From Myxococcales bacterium (lineage in GTDB: Bacteria; Myxococcota_A; Polyangia; Polyangiales; Polyangiaceae), in contig JAJYCT010000005.1 in NCBI GenBank assembly GCA_021778125.1, forward strand, positions 1 to 39,530: a stretch of 39,530 nucleotides of DNA, given 5' to 3'. This document shows, piece by piece, positions 9,644-21,045 of this stretch. The notes under the pieces were generated by a model that saw only the letters and a program-made list of their open reading frames with translations, ran no database searches and was not told the DNA's origin. Position 1 is the stretch's first letter. Every line of letters begins with the position of its first letter. The position numbers were made by a program, and so were the translations under genes.

Positions 9644-12145
9644 ATGCTCTCTCTGTTCCCGTCCAACGACTACCTTCTCATCGCGGTCATCCTCGGGATG
9701 CCGCTGCTCGGCGCCTTCGTGAACGGCGTCTGGGGCAAGCAGCTTGGCAAGGACGCCGTGCGGGTCATGGCCCTCACCGCCGTCGGGCTGAGCTTCGCGG
9801 CGTCGGTCGCCGCCTTCGTCGCGCTCTCGCAGCTCGCCGACCAGCAGAAGGGCGAGCACGTGAAGCTCGTCTGGAACGCCTGGGAATGGATGAACACCAA
9901 CGGCGGCGCCGGCGGCGTCACCGTCCCCATCGACGTGAAATTCAGCATCGACGCGCTGAGCGGCGTGATGATGCTGATCGTCACGGGCGTCGGGTTCCTC
10001 ATCCACCTGTACGCGACGTCGTACATGGCCGACGACGAGGGGTTCGCCCGCTTCTTCGCGTACCTGAACCTCTTCATCTTCTCGATGCTCGTCCTCCTCC
10101 TCGGGGACAACCTGCCCATCCTGTTCGTCGGGTGGGAGGGCGTCGGGCTGTGCTCCTACCTTCTCATCGGCTTCTGGTACGAGCACGCCCCGAACGCGGC
10201 GGCCGGCAAGAAGGCGTTCATCGCCAACCGGGTCGGCGACTTCGGCCTCATCTGCGGGATGTTCCTCCTCGTTCACTACACGGGGGCCCTCGACTGGAAC
10301 GGCATCGCGAACGGCGCCTCGAGCCTCCTGCACACGGGCGAGCAGGCCCGCGTCCACGTCTGGCCGCTCGGCGGAGGGCAGTACACCGGCGTCCTGTCGT
10401 TCCTTCAGCCGAAGTCGCCGGTCACGATCAGCGCGGCCACCGCCGTCGGGCTCGCGCTGCTCCTCGGGTGCACCGGCAAGAGCGCCCAGATCCCCCTCTA
10501 CGTGTGGCTCCCCGACGCGATGGCGGGCCCCACGCCCGTCTCCGCGCTCATCCACGCGGCCACGATGGTCACGGCGGGCATCTACCTCATCTGCCGCCTG
10601 TCGTTCGTGTTCGTGCTGTCGCCCTTCGTGATGGTGCTCATCGCCTGCGTCGGCGCGGCGACGGCGCTCTTCGCGGCGACCATCGCGCTCGTCCAGAACG
10701 ACATCAAGAAGGTCCTCGCCTACTCCACGGTGAGCCAGCTCGGGTTCATGTTCCTGGGCGTCGGCGTCGGGGCGTTCACCGCGGGCTTCTTCCACGTCTT
10801 CACGCACGCGTTCTTCAAGGCCTGCCTCTTTCTCGGGGCCGGGTCGGTGATCCACGCGATGCACGCCCGCATCCACGACGGCGACCCGTCGCAGGACCTG
10901 CGCAACATGGGCGGGCTGCGCAGGTGGATGCCCCTCACCCACTGGACGTTCGCCGGCGCCACCGCGGCCATCATCGGCCTTCCGCTGACGAGCGGGTTCT
11001 TCTCGAAGGACGAGATCCTCTACCGCGCGTTCGTGAACCGGACGGTGAACCCGGCCGCCGCAGCCCTCCAGGGGCGCGTGTACGCGCCGCCGGCCTGGAT
11101 CGGGACCGCCCTGTACGCGACCGCGGTCGCAGCCGCCGTGCTCACGGCGTTCTACATGTGCCGCCTCTATTTCCTCACGTTCTGGGGCGAGTTCCGCGGC
11201 TGGACGGTCGGTCGCCCTTCGCTGCTCTCGAAGCACGAGGTCGCGGCCCATGACGACCACGGTCACGGCGAGCACCACGAGGATCTCTCGACGCCGGGGC
11301 ACCCGCCGCACGAGTCTCCGTGGCAAATGACCGTGCCGCTCATCATCCTGGCGACGTTCTCCGTGTTCGCCGGCTGGCTCAACCCGGGCTTCGGCCTGAG
11401 CCGGCAGCCGATGGAGCACTGGCTCGAGCCGGTCTTCAAGGAGGCCACCGAGGGCGCGGTCGTGTACGCAGGCGGCCACGACGCGGCGTGGGCGGAGCAC
11501 ATGACGCTCCCGCTCGCTCTCGGGGGCATCGGTGCCTTCCTGGTGGGCACGCTGCTCGCCTGGTGGATGTACGTGTCGCAGAGCGGCGCACCGGCCAAGC
11601 GCGCCGCCGAGGCGCAGCCCGCGCTGCACCGCTTGCTGCTCGACAAGTGGCGCATCGACGAGCTGTACGACGCCACCGTGATCGCCGCGGTCGACTCCCT
11701 CGCAGAAACGGCGGCGGCCTTCGACCGCGCGATCGTCGACGGTATCCTCGCGCGCCTGACCGCGCTCGTGGTCGCCGCGAGCGGCACTGTGCTGCGCGCC
11801 TTCCAGAGCGGCGTCGTCCACGTCTACGCCGCCATGATGGTCGTGGGCCTGGCGGCCACGGGCTGGTTCTTCGCCGTGCCGCACGCGAACGCGACCGTCG
11901 TCGACTCCGGCAACAACGACTACCTCGTGACCGCTGCCCCAGGCGTCGGCTACGCGTACCGCTGGGACGCCGACAGCGACGGCAAGCCCGAGAAGAGCGA
12001 CTTCGGCGCCGACTCGACGCTGAAGCTGCACCTCGAGCCCGGGAGGAGCCAAACGGTCCACCTCGAAGTGAAGAACTCCTTCGGCCTGATCCGGAGCAAG
12101 AGCATCCACGTCGCGCGGCCCGAAGAGCCGACGTCGTCGCTGTAG
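9644..12145 (+). CDS. nuoL: NADH-quinone oxidoreductase subunit L with extra C-terminal periplasmic domain
   Basis: 833 aa against about 610-680 for typical NuoL. The core is standard: the proton-translocating antiporter signature VGWEGVGLCSYLLIGFW, KSAQIPLYVWLPDAM, and AYSTVSQLGFMFLGVG. A His/Asp/Glu-rich loop (HDDHGHGEHHED, about 537-548) separates late helices. The usual lateral-helix region and last transmembrane span (to about residue 746) follow. An additional 87 residues then carry a beta-rich, Asp-rich stretch (YRWDADSDGKPEKSDFG ... TVHLEVKN) resembling a small Ig/PKD-type domain. From known NuoL topology this tail should face the periplasm. An AGAGGAAGC Shine-Dalgarno precedes the start. 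Confidence 0.95.
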   Translation: MLSLFPSNDYLLIAVILGMPLLGAFVNGVWGKQLGKDAVRVMALTAVGLSFAASVAAFVALSQLADQQKGEHVKLVWNAWEWMNTNGGAGGVTVPIDVKFSIDALSGVMMLIVTGVGFLIHLYATSYMADDEGFARFFAYLNLFIFSMLVLLLGDNLPILFVGWEGVGLCSYLLIGFWYEHAPNAAAGKKAFIANRVGDFGLICGMFLLVHYTGALDWNGIANGASSLLHTGEQARVHVWPLGGGQYTGVLSFLQPKSPVTISAATAVGLALLLGCTGKSAQIPLYVWLPDAMAGPTPVSALIHAATMVTAGIYLICRLSFVFVLSPFVMVLIACVGAATALFAATIALVQNDIKKVLAYSTVSQLGFMFLGVGVGAFTAGFFHVFTHAFFKACLFLGAGSVIHAMHARIHDGDPSQDLRNMGGLRRWMPLTHWTFAGATAAIIGLPLTSGFFSKDEILYRAFVNRTVNPAAAALQGRVYAPPAWIGTALYATAVAAAVLTAFYMCRLYFLTFWGEFRGWTVGRPSLLSKHEVAAHDDHGHGEHHEDLSTPGHPPHESPWQMTVPLIILATFSVFAGWLNPGFGLSRQPMEHWLEPVFKEATEGAVVYAGGHDAAWAEHMTLPLALGGIGAFLVGTLLAWWMYVSQSGAPAKRAAEAQPALHRLLLDKWRIDELYDATVIAAVDSLAETAAAFDRAIVDGILARLTALVVAASGTVLRAFQSGVVHVYAAMMVVGLAATGWFFAVPHANATVVDSGNNDYLVTAAPGVGYAYRWDADSDGKPEKSDFGADSTLKLHLEPGRSQTVHLEVKNSFGLIRSKSIHVARPEEPTSSL

Positions 12146-12153
12146 GGACAAAC

Positions 12154-14055
<1,902 letters not shown>

Positions 14056-14061
14056 GGAGCC

Positions 14062-15534
14062 ATGAACATCGCGCTCGCCCTCTCTCCACTCCTCGTCGTC
14101 GCACTCGGCGCGCTCCTGCTCATGCTGGCCGAGGCCTTCTCGCCCCGGCAGGGCGGCCTCGCGCTCGGCGCCGCCACCGTGCTGTTCGTCGGGGCCGCCG
14201 TCGCAGGCGGCGTCTGGATGTACGGCATCGAGCGCCTCCCGGAGGCCGCGTCGCTCGCGCCGTGGCTCCTGCTCGATCGTTTCGGCCTGTTCTTCGACAT
14301 GCTGCTCTGCCTGGGCGGCGGCCTCGCGGCCCTGCTCGCCGGCGGCTACCTCGTCGAGCACGGCATCGAGCGGGGCGAGTTCTACGTGCTCATCCTGTTC
14401 GCCACGCTCGGCGCCATGATTCTCGCCTCGTCGGGCGACGCCGTAACGCTGTTCCTCGGCCTGGAGACGATGAGCCTCGGCGCGTACGCCATGACGGCCT
14501 TCCGCCGGGCGAGCCCGCGCGCGGCCGAGGGGGCGCTCAAGTACTTCCTGCTCGGCTCTTTCGCCGCGGCGATCCTCATCTACGGCTTCGCGCTTCTCTA
14601 CGGTGCGACCGGGCACACCGATCTCGCCGGCATCGGCGCCACGGCGGCGACGGCGCGCACGCCTCTGCTGGTGGTGGGGGCGGTTCTGGTGATCGTCGGC
14701 GTGGCCTTCAAGGTGAGCGCGGTACCGTTTCACGCCTGGACGCCGGACGCCTACGAGGGAGCGCCGACCCCGGCCACGACCTTCATGGCGGTGGCGGTCA
14801 AGGCCGGCGCCTTCGCGCTGCTCCTGCGAGTCCTCCTGATCGCGCTGGGCGATGCCTCGTGGACGTCGTGGGCGGCCGGCTGGCCGCCGGTCGTCGCGAC
14901 GCTCGCGGTCCTGACCATGACCGTGGCCAACCTCATCGCCGGCCGCCAGGAGTCGGTCAAGCGGATGCTCGCCTACTCGAGCATCGCTCACGCGGGCTAC
15001 GCTCTGGTCGGCGTGACGGCACTGATGCGCGATCCCACGCAGGCCGGCGCGAGCGTCCTCTTCTACCTGCTGTCCTACACCGTCTCGACGGCCGGAGCGT
15101 TCGGTGCGCTGATCCTCTGCGGTAGCCACGGGCGCGAGGCCGTGAGCTACGAGGACCTGTCGGGGCTCGGAAGGCGGCACCCCGCCGCCGCGCTGGCGTT
15201 CTCGCTCTTTTTGCTCTCTCTCGCTGGCATCCCTCCGACGGCCGGGTTCTTCGGGAAGTGGTTTGTCTTCAAGGCGGCCATCGACGGAGGCCTCTACTGG
15301 CTGGCCATCCTCGGCTTCGTGAACAGCGTCATCGGGGCGTACTACTACCTTCGCGTCATGGTCTACATGTACATGCGCGAGCCCGCGGCCGGCGCCCCGG
15401 TCGCCCTGCCGATGCGGTCGGGCTACGTGACGGCGGCGCTGCTCGTCAGTGCCCTGTTCGTGCTCGCGCTCGGACTCGTGCCGACCCGCGCCATCGAGGT
15501 CGCCGTGCGGGCTGCGACGCTCGGCGCGGGCTGA
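14062..15534 (+). CDS. nuoN: NADH-quinone oxidoreductase subunit N
   Basis: 490 aa, standard length. The start has GAGGAG close upstream and follows nuoM by six bases. Antiporter-family features include FLGLETMSLGAYAMTAF with the conserved Glu, FKVSAVPFHAWTPDAYEGAPTP and KRMLAYSSIAHAGYALVG, followed by SLAGIPPTAGFFGKW. It is the third proton-pumping antiporter-like subunit and the last gene of the operon. Its stop is only 11 bases from the stop of the convergent TPR lipoprotein gene. Confidence 0.96.
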   Translation: MNIALALSPLLVVALGALLLMLAEAFSPRQGGLALGAATVLFVGAAVAGGVWMYGIERLPEAASLAPWLLLDRFGLFFDMLLCLGGGLAALLAGGYLVEHGIERGEFYVLILFATLGAMILASSGDAVTLFLGLETMSLGAYAMTAFRRASPRAAEGALKYFLLGSFAAAILIYGFALLYGATGHTDLAGIGATAATARTPLLVVGAVLVIVGVAFKVSAVPFHAWTPDAYEGAPTPATTFMAVAVKAGAFALLLRVLLIALGDASWTSWAAGWPPVVATLAVLTMTVANLIAGRQESVKRMLAYSSIAHAGYALVGVTALMRDPTQAGASVLFYLLSYTVSTAGAFGALILCGSHGREAVSYEDLSGLGRRHPAAALAFSLFLLSLAGIPPTAGFFGKWFVFKAAIDGGLYWLAILGFVNSVIGAYYYLRVMVYMYMREPAAGAPVALPMRSGYVTAALLVSALFVLALGLVPTRAIEVAVRAATLGAG

Positions 15535-15544
15535 GCGACAGCCC
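15528..15544. terminator. Short hairpin between converging nuoN and TPR genes
   Basis: GGGCTG (15528-15533) and CAGCCC (15539-15544) pair around AGCGA, overlapping the nuoN stop. The position between two convergent stops suggests a shared bidirectional transcription barrier. There is no T-run on either side, so it is not a classic intrinsic terminator. Confidence 0.3.
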
Positions 15545-15545
15545 C

Positions 15546-17129
15546 TCAGTCCACGGGCGCCACGGCCATCCTGCCTACCACGGTCAGGGTGGCCCGAGCC
15601 CGGCGCGCGGCGTCGCTGTCCCCGGCGTGCTCCGCGAGGCGCAGCGCGATGGCCGCCAGCAGTGGATCTGCCGCGTCCATGCGCAGCAGCGCTCGGGGCG
15701 CGTCGGGCGCGATGGGAGCCCCGGAGTTGAGCTGTACGAGCGCGCCGGCGGCGGCGACGATCGGATCGATCCGCGACGCCCCTGCGAGGCGGAGCGCAAG
15801 CTCCTGCGCGCGCGAGGCGCGAGGGTCACGCAGCGCCAGGGCGAGGAGCTCGTGCCGTGCGTCGACAGGCCCGTCCGGCGCGAGGGCCACGTTCCCTGTG
15901 AGCGCCGCAAGCTCGATCGCTCCCTCGGCAGAGAGCTTCGCTGGATCCAGCGCACCGCGCGACGCGAGCGCGACTGCGGGCCGCTCGACCCGGTCATCCC
16001 CGGCGATGGGCGCCTCGGCGGGGATCGCCGACAGCACGTCGCGCACCCGCGCGGCGGGGAGCGCGCGCGCCAGGGCGACCCCGAACGCCACGTGCGCCGC
16101 CTCCGTAACCTGCGCGTCGCCGTGGCGCGCGTCGAGCGCCGCGGCGGTGAGGTCGCCTCCGTCGCACACCGCCAACACGAGCCGTGCGCCACGCGCGCTC
16201 GGGTCCGCCGCGACGACGGGGGCGGACAGCCTCCGCGCGAGGCTCGCGTCACCGGCAAGCAGCGCGCGGGCAGCCACCTCCTCGAGCGGAACACGGGCGC
16301 TCGTCGAGCGCTCGCGCGCGAGCGCCACATCGTGACGGGCGAGGGCCTCGTCGACCGCCAGCCGGGCCGCCAGGGCATACGGGCGCGGCAGGGGATCATC
16401 GCCGACGTCGACGGCAGCGGCGGCGACCGCGCGCGCCTCGGCGAGGTATCCGGCCCGCGCCAGGTCCTCGGCAGCCGCGGCGACGACCAGCCTGCGTTCC
16501 GACGACATCCGCGCGGCCGCGCGGAGGGCGCGTCCCCAGAGGGGCACGTCGCCAGCGCTCGCCGCCCATGCCGCGAGAGCGTCCCACGCCGCCAGGGTGT
16601 CGCGCGCAGTAAGCGTTAGCGCGAGCAGCCGCTCGCGCGCGCCTTGCATCCTCCCGCCAGCGGCGCCCGCCCGTACGAGGACCACGGTGGCCCCGTCGGC
16701 TCCCGGGTCCAGCGCGGCCGCGCGCGAGGCCGCGGACGTCGCGGTGGAGAGGTCGCCGCGCGCGGTCGCGCACCGAGCACGGACGAGCCACGCCGGAGCG
16801 AACCCCGGGTCGATCGACAGCGCACGGGACAGCGCCGCCTCCGCTCGCGCGCTGCGCGCGTCGCGCGCGCACGCGACCGCAGCGAGGCGCGTCCAGACCT
16901 CGGGGCTGCCGGGCTGGAGCTCTGCTGCCTCGGCGTAGGCGTCCGCGGCCGGGTCCAGCTTGCCTTCCGCCTCCGCCAGCGCGCCACGCAGGAAGGCCGC
17001 GTAGGCCTCGGGCTGCACGACGCTCCCCTCGACCACGTGCCCGTCGTAGGCGCGCTCGACCCGCGCGCCCCCAGCGCACGCGACGAGCGCCAGGGTCCCG
17101 AGCGCGAGGGCAGCCCGGCCGCCCCTCAC
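15546..17129 (-). CDS. TPR-containing lipoprotein
   Basis: GTG 17129 is chosen because it overlaps the stop of the upstream aminotransferase gene (GTGA) and yields a lipoprotein signal peptide (VRGGRAALALGTLALVACAGG). The 527-aa product is almost entirely Ala-rich helices. Recognisable tetratricopeptide repeats lie near residues 45-160 (AYAAFLRGALAEAEGKLDPAADAYAEAAELQPGSPEVW and following units). Such proteins serve as periplasmic scaffolds, but the partner is not evident. It is the third gene of a protease-aminotransferase-TPR operon. The in-frame sequence upstream of 17129 is antisense-type filler within the aminotransferase gene. Confidence 0.8.
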   Translation of the reverse strand: MRGGRAALALGTLALVACAGGARVERAYDGHVVEGSVVQPEAYAAFLRGALAEAEGKLDPAADAYAEAAELQPGSPEVWTRLAAVACARDARSARAEAALSRALSIDPGFAPAWLVRARCATARGDLSTATSAASRAAALDPGADGATVVLVRAGAAGGRMQGARERLLALTLTARDTLAAWDALAAWAASAGDVPLWGRALRAAARMSSERRLVVAAAAEDLARAGYLAEARAVAAAAVDVGDDPLPRPYALAARLAVDEALARHDVALARERSTSARVPLEEVAARALLAGDASLARRLSAPVVAADPSARGARLVLAVCDGGDLTAAALDARHGDAQVTEAAHVAFGVALARALPAARVRDVLSAIPAEAPIAGDDRVERPAVALASRGALDPAKLSAEGAIELAALTGNVALAPDGPVDARHELLALALRDPRASRAQELALRLAGASRIDPIVAAAGALVQLNSGAPIAPDAPRALLRMDAADPLLAAIALRLAEHAGDSDAARRARATLTVVGRMAVAPVD

Positions 17130-18220
17130 GGCGACCCCAGGCTGCGGAGCGCCTCGAGGAACCGATCGTTGTCGGCGCGGGCGCCCGTCGTCACGCGGAC
17201 GCGGTTGGCCAGCCGCCCCCCTGCCGCGTGGAAGCTGCGTACGAGCACCCCGCGTGCGAGGAGCTCGGCGCTCACCGCGGCGGCCGGCTGCGGCGTCCCG
17301 ATCCACAGGAAGTTGGCGGCGCTCGGGGCCACGTCGTAGCCCCCCAGCGCGCGCACCTCCGATGCCACGCGCTCGCGCTCGGAGACGATCGCGCGGACGT
17401 TCGCCTCGATCTCGGGCCACGCCTCGGAGAGCACGTCCGCCGCGATCGCCTGGCTGGTCGCCGACACGTTGAAGGGGGCCCGCGCCTTGTCGACCTCGCC
17501 GACGAGGGCCGCGTCGGCCTCGAGCCACCCCACGCGCAGCGCGGCAAGGCCCACCTTGCTCAGCGTGCGCATGATGCCGAGGCGCGGGAATCGCCCCCGC
17601 CACGAGCGCCGCGACTCCCCAGCGAAGTCGACGTAGGCCTCGTCGATCACCACGAGCGCGTCTCCCGCGACCGCCAGCAGGCTCTGGACCCGGTCGTCGG
17701 AGAGGCGGTTGCCGGTCGGGTTGTTCGGGCTCGCGAGGAAGACCACGCTGGGCTGCACCACCTCAACGGCGCGCGCCATCGCGCGTACGTCGAGATCCCA
17801 CGACGAGTCGAGCGGCACCTCGACCGGCCTGACGCCGTGCGCGCGGGCCGCGATGCGGTACATCACGAACGTCGGAGACGGCGTGAGAACGACGGCCTGC
17901 GCGGCGAGCTCACGCGGTCGCGCCATCGCCGTGAGGACGAGCGCGATGACCTCGTCGGAGCCGGTGCCGATCAGCAGCTCCTCGGGGCGCGCCCCGGTCC
18001 GCTCGGCGATCCGTGCCCGGAGCTCGGAGGCGCGGGCGTCCGGGTACCGCTCGAGCGCCGTGCGGGCGACCGCTCGCTCCACGACCTCCCGCAAGCGCGG
18101 CGAGCGGAGCGGCGGCGCTTCGTTCGCGTCGAGGTGCGCGCGGATCCCGTCGTGCCGCGCGGACACGTAGGCCGCGAGGTCAGCGAGCTCGGGACGCAGC
18201 AGGGAGGACCAGTCGGCCAC
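17126..18220 (-). CDS. hisC: Histidinol-phosphate aminotransferase-type PLP enzyme
   Basis: 364 aa, class I/II aminotransferase fold of the HisC size. Visible elements: the substrate/N-terminal LDANEAPP motif (30-37), LLIGTGSDEVI (82-92), SPNNPTGN (164-171) with the PLP-contacting Asn, VVIDEAYVDF (190-199) with Asp and Tyr, and PLP Lys222 in TLSKVGLAALRVGW. It transfers an amino group between glutamate and imidazoleacetol phosphate; close relatives act on aromatic amino acids or L-threonine phosphate. No other his genes are nearby, so the substrate is less certain than the fold. It starts 10 bases before the end of the Lon-like gene and overlaps the TPR gene. Confidence 0.85.
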   Translation of the reverse strand: MADWSSLLRPELADLAAYVSARHDGIRAHLDANEAPPLRSPRLREVVERAVARTALERYPDARASELRARIAERTGARPEELLIGTGSDEVIALVLTAMARPRELAAQAVVLTPSPTFVMYRIAARAHGVRPVEVPLDSSWDLDVRAMARAVEVVQPSVVFLASPNNPTGNRLSDDRVQSLLAVAGDALVVIDEAYVDFAGESRRSWRGRFPRLGIMRTLSKVGLAALRVGWLEADAALVGEVDKARAPFNVSATSQAIAADVLSEAWPEIEANVRAIVSERERVASEVRALGGYDVAPSAANFLWIGTPQPAAAVSAELLARGVLVRSFHAAGGRLANRVRVTTGARADNDRFLEALRSLGSP

Positions 18221-18229
18221 GGCTCGTCG

Positions 18230-20941
18230 TCACCTCCGGCGAACGCTTCCGCCCTCGATCCCGTCTCCTGCCGCGGAGTCGTCGATGGCCTCGGCCGACT
18301 CGACGTGATGGCTCTCGGCCTCGCGGAGCCGCTCGGCGATCTCGATGATCCGTCGCTCGACGCGGCCGAAGACGCTCGACGCCGGGAACCGTCCGCTCGT
18401 GTCACGCTCCCCCGCGGGCAGCCCCGTCAGGATCTCGATGCCCTGGGCGACGCTCTCCACCCCGTACAGCTGGAAACGCCCCACGGCGATCGCCTCCGCG
18501 ACGTCGTCCCGCAGCACCAAGTGCGGCAGGTTCGTGCGCGGAAGCAAGACGCCCTGGCTCCCGGTGAGCCCCCGGGCCGCGCAGAGGTCGAAGAACCCCT
18601 CGATCTTGGCGCACACGCCGCCGATCGCCTGCATCTCACCGAGCTGGTTGACGCTCCCGGTGACTGCGAGGCTCTGGTCGATACCGACGTCGGCCAGGGC
18701 GCTCAGGACAGAGAACAGCTCGCTCGAGCTCGCGCTGTCCCCGTCGATCTCGCCGTAGCTCTGCTCGAACGCGATCTGCGCGCGCAGGCTGAGCGGCCGC
18801 TCTTGCCCAAACATGCGCGCGAGGTACCCGCGCAGGATCGCCACGCCCTTGGTGTGGATGCTCCCCCCGAGGTGTGCCTCGCGCTCGACGTCGACGAGCC
18901 CCTCGCGCCCGATCCCGACGACGGCCGTGATGCGCATGGGCTGTCCGAACTCGACGTCGCCCGCGCTGAAGACCGAGAGGCCATTGACGACGCCCACGCG
19001 AGTGCCCCCGGTGTCGAGGGCCACCTCGCCTCGCAGCGTGATCTCGCGGATGTGACGCTCGGCGCTCCCCGCGCGCTCACGGCGCTCGAGCCATGCGGCC
19101 TCGATGTCGTCCGCGCGGACCACGCTGACCGCAGGCGGCACGATCGAGGCGCGAAACGGGCGGGACGCCGGCCCCCCCTCCCCGTTCGCGGCTTCTGCCG
19201 CTCCCTCGCCCGGCCCCTGGAGCGTCCGTGCCGCGGCCAGGGCGCTCGCAAAGGCCATCGTCTCCTCGAGCGGCGACAGGATGAGCGCGACCTTCTCCCG
19301 GTCGCCAGACAGCCGCGTGGCGAGGTCCAGGAGCCGCGCGCGGGCGCCACGATCGAAGCTCCCCCACCCGCGATCCTGCGCCATCGCCATGAGGTACGCG
19401 TCGAGCGCCGTGAGGCTCTTGGGCGTGCGCTCGATGAAGGGGTCGACCTCCACCTTCACACGGAAGAGCGCCGCAAAGTCGGGGTCTGCCTCGAGGAGCG
19501 TCGCGTAGAGCGCCGGCGGCCCGACGAGCACGACGCGCACGCGGACCGGCACGGGCACCGGCCGCAGCGTCGTCGCGTAAAGCCCCAGCGGCCCGAGCGG
19601 ATCTTCCGCGCCGATCCGCTGCTCGCGCAGCACGCGCTTGATGCGCTCCCAGATGATGGGATCGGTCAGCAGGTCGGCGGCGCGGACGACGAGTACGCCT
19701 CCGCTCGCCTTGTGCAGCGAGCCGGCGCGGATCCGCGTGAAGTCCGTGAGCAGGGCGCCGAAGCGCGCCCGGCGCTCCAGGTACCCGAAGAGGCTTGGGT
19801 ACGTGGGGTTCGTGTCGTACACGACCGGCGCGGGCGCCCCGGGCTGGTGCGAGACGAGCAGGTTGACCTTGAAGCGGTTCAGGCGCGTCGCGAGCTCGGG
19901 GTCGTCCCTCTCGTCCCTCGCGCGCTCCTGCGCCTCGGGCCCCTCGTCCTCCATGCCGACGAGATCGTCCCAGTCTTCGCAGAGGGCCTGCCGGACGCGC
20001 TCGAGCCAGCTCAGTACGTCGTCACCGAGCGAGGACAGCTCGCCCGCGACGACCCGGACCGACTCGTTGATGATCTCCGCGGCGGCCTTCGAGAAGACCT
20101 CCTCGCGCGCGGCGTCGAACCGCGCGCTCTGGGCCCGGACGAGCTGCGCGGCCTTCTCGACCTCCTTCGACAGCTTCTCCTCGCTCTCGGTCAGTGCGCG
20201 CTTCGTCGACTCGTCGAGCACGTCAAACTGCTCGGCGCTCACCGGCTTTCCGTGGAGGATCGGGAACGTCTGCACGCCGCCGTGGACCGGGCGCACGCCA
20301 AAGCCCAGCGTCTTGGCGCGGGTCTCCAGCTCGTGGATGACGGCGCGGTTCTTGGCCTCGAGATCGGAGGCCAGGCGGCCCTGCGCGCGTTTGAACTCCT
20401 CACGCTCCACCACGCTCGGGATCTCCTCCTGCAGCCTCGCAATGAGACCGTCGAGGGCGGCGACGACGGCAGGACCCGCGCCAGGAGGAAGCAGCAGTGG
20501 ACGCGGCGCCTCGGGCCGGTCGAAGTCGTGGACGTAGACGATGTCGTTCGGCGTGGCGCGGGCACCGGCGAACCGTGCGGCGTACCGCACGATGTCGTCC
20601 TCGATCATCACCTCGGGCTCGGCCGCGACGAAGACGTGAAAGCTTGGCTCTCGGGCCGACAGGCCGAGCTCCAGCGCCCGCCGGGCGACGGCGGGGACAA
20701 GCTCGAACATGCCGTGGCTCTCGCGGGGCGCCTCGGGGAGGGCGGACGGATCGGTTCGCATCACCGTCTGCTCGGGCGGAATCCTCGAGCGCACGCGGAG
20801 GCCGGAGCCCGCGTCGAGCGCGCCCTCGTCTGCCCGCGCCGGCGTGGCGTCATCCGCCCGGGGAGCGCCGTTCGCTCCTCCGCCCTCCTTCGCGGGGGCC
20901 GAGGCGGCCGTGCCAGGTCGAGTCTTCGCTTTGCGCGCCAT
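18230..20941 (-). CDS. Lon-like (YcbZ/LonB-type) protease with degenerate Walker motifs
   Basis: 903 aa from ATG 20941; a TTG four codons upstream is possible. Regions in order: an Ala/Pro-rich tail, a region that should be the ATPase core (about 75-160), an inserted coiled-coil helical domain (about 165-320), the AAA_32-like middle (GGVLVVRAADLLTDP, 414-428) and a Lon protease domain (about 640-860). The Ser-Lys dyad is intact: Ser736 in DGDSASSSEL and Lys779 in GGVCAKIEGFFD. Where relatives carry the P-loop GxxGxGK[ST] after FNIFV, this protein reads FHVFVAAEPEVMIEDDI (101-117). The Walker B acidic residue is also replaced. It probably cleaves proteins without canonical ATP hydrolysis. First gene of the minus-strand operon with hisC. 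Confidence 0.85.
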   Translation of the reverse strand: MARKAKTRPGTAASAPAKEGGGANGAPRADDATPARADEGALDAGSGLRVRSRIPPEQTVMRTDPSALPEAPRESHGMFELVPAVARRALELGLSAREPSFHVFVAAEPEVMIEDDIVRYAARFAGARATPNDIVYVHDFDRPEAPRPLLLPPGAGPAVVAALDGLIARLQEEIPSVVEREEFKRAQGRLASDLEAKNRAVIHELETRAKTLGFGVRPVHGGVQTFPILHGKPVSAEQFDVLDESTKRALTESEEKLSKEVEKAAQLVRAQSARFDAAREEVFSKAAAEIINESVRVVAGELSSLGDDVLSWLERVRQALCEDWDDLVGMEDEGPEAQERARDERDDPELATRLNRFKVNLLVSHQPGAPAPVVYDTNPTYPSLFGYLERRARFGALLTDFTRIRAGSLHKASGGVLVVRAADLLTDPIIWERIKRVLREQRIGAEDPLGPLGLYATTLRPVPVPVRVRVVLVGPPALYATLLEADPDFAALFRVKVEVDPFIERTPKSLTALDAYLMAMAQDRGWGSFDRGARARLLDLATRLSGDREKVALILSPLEETMAFASALAAARTLQGPGEGAAEAANGEGGPASRPFRASIVPPAVSVVRADDIEAAWLERRERAGSAERHIREITLRGEVALDTGGTRVGVVNGLSVFSAGDVEFGQPMRITAVVGIGREGLVDVEREAHLGGSIHTKGVAILRGYLARMFGQERPLSLRAQIAFEQSYGEIDGDSASSSELFSVLSALADVGIDQSLAVTGSVNQLGEMQAIGGVCAKIEGFFDLCAARGLTGSQGVLLPRTNLPHLVLRDDVAEAIAVGRFQLYGVESVAQGIEILTGLPAGERDTSGRFPASSVFGRVERRIIEIAERLREAESHHVESAEAIDDSAAGDGIEGGSVRRR

Positions 20942-21045
20942 CGAGGGACACAAACACTTAGCATTTGCGCCCGTGCCGCGAGGGAAGGAGGTCTCCTATT
21001 GGTCTGTCCGTCGCGCGCAGCTCTTGCTACGATACGGAGGCGCTC

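Noticed and set aside
9626-12151. 841-codon open frame antisense to nuoL, and similar long antisense frames across nuoE-nuoN
   Set aside because: Low-complexity Arg/Glu/Asp/His-rich translations typical of the mirror frame in high-GC DNA; the plus strand carries unmistakable complex I subunits.
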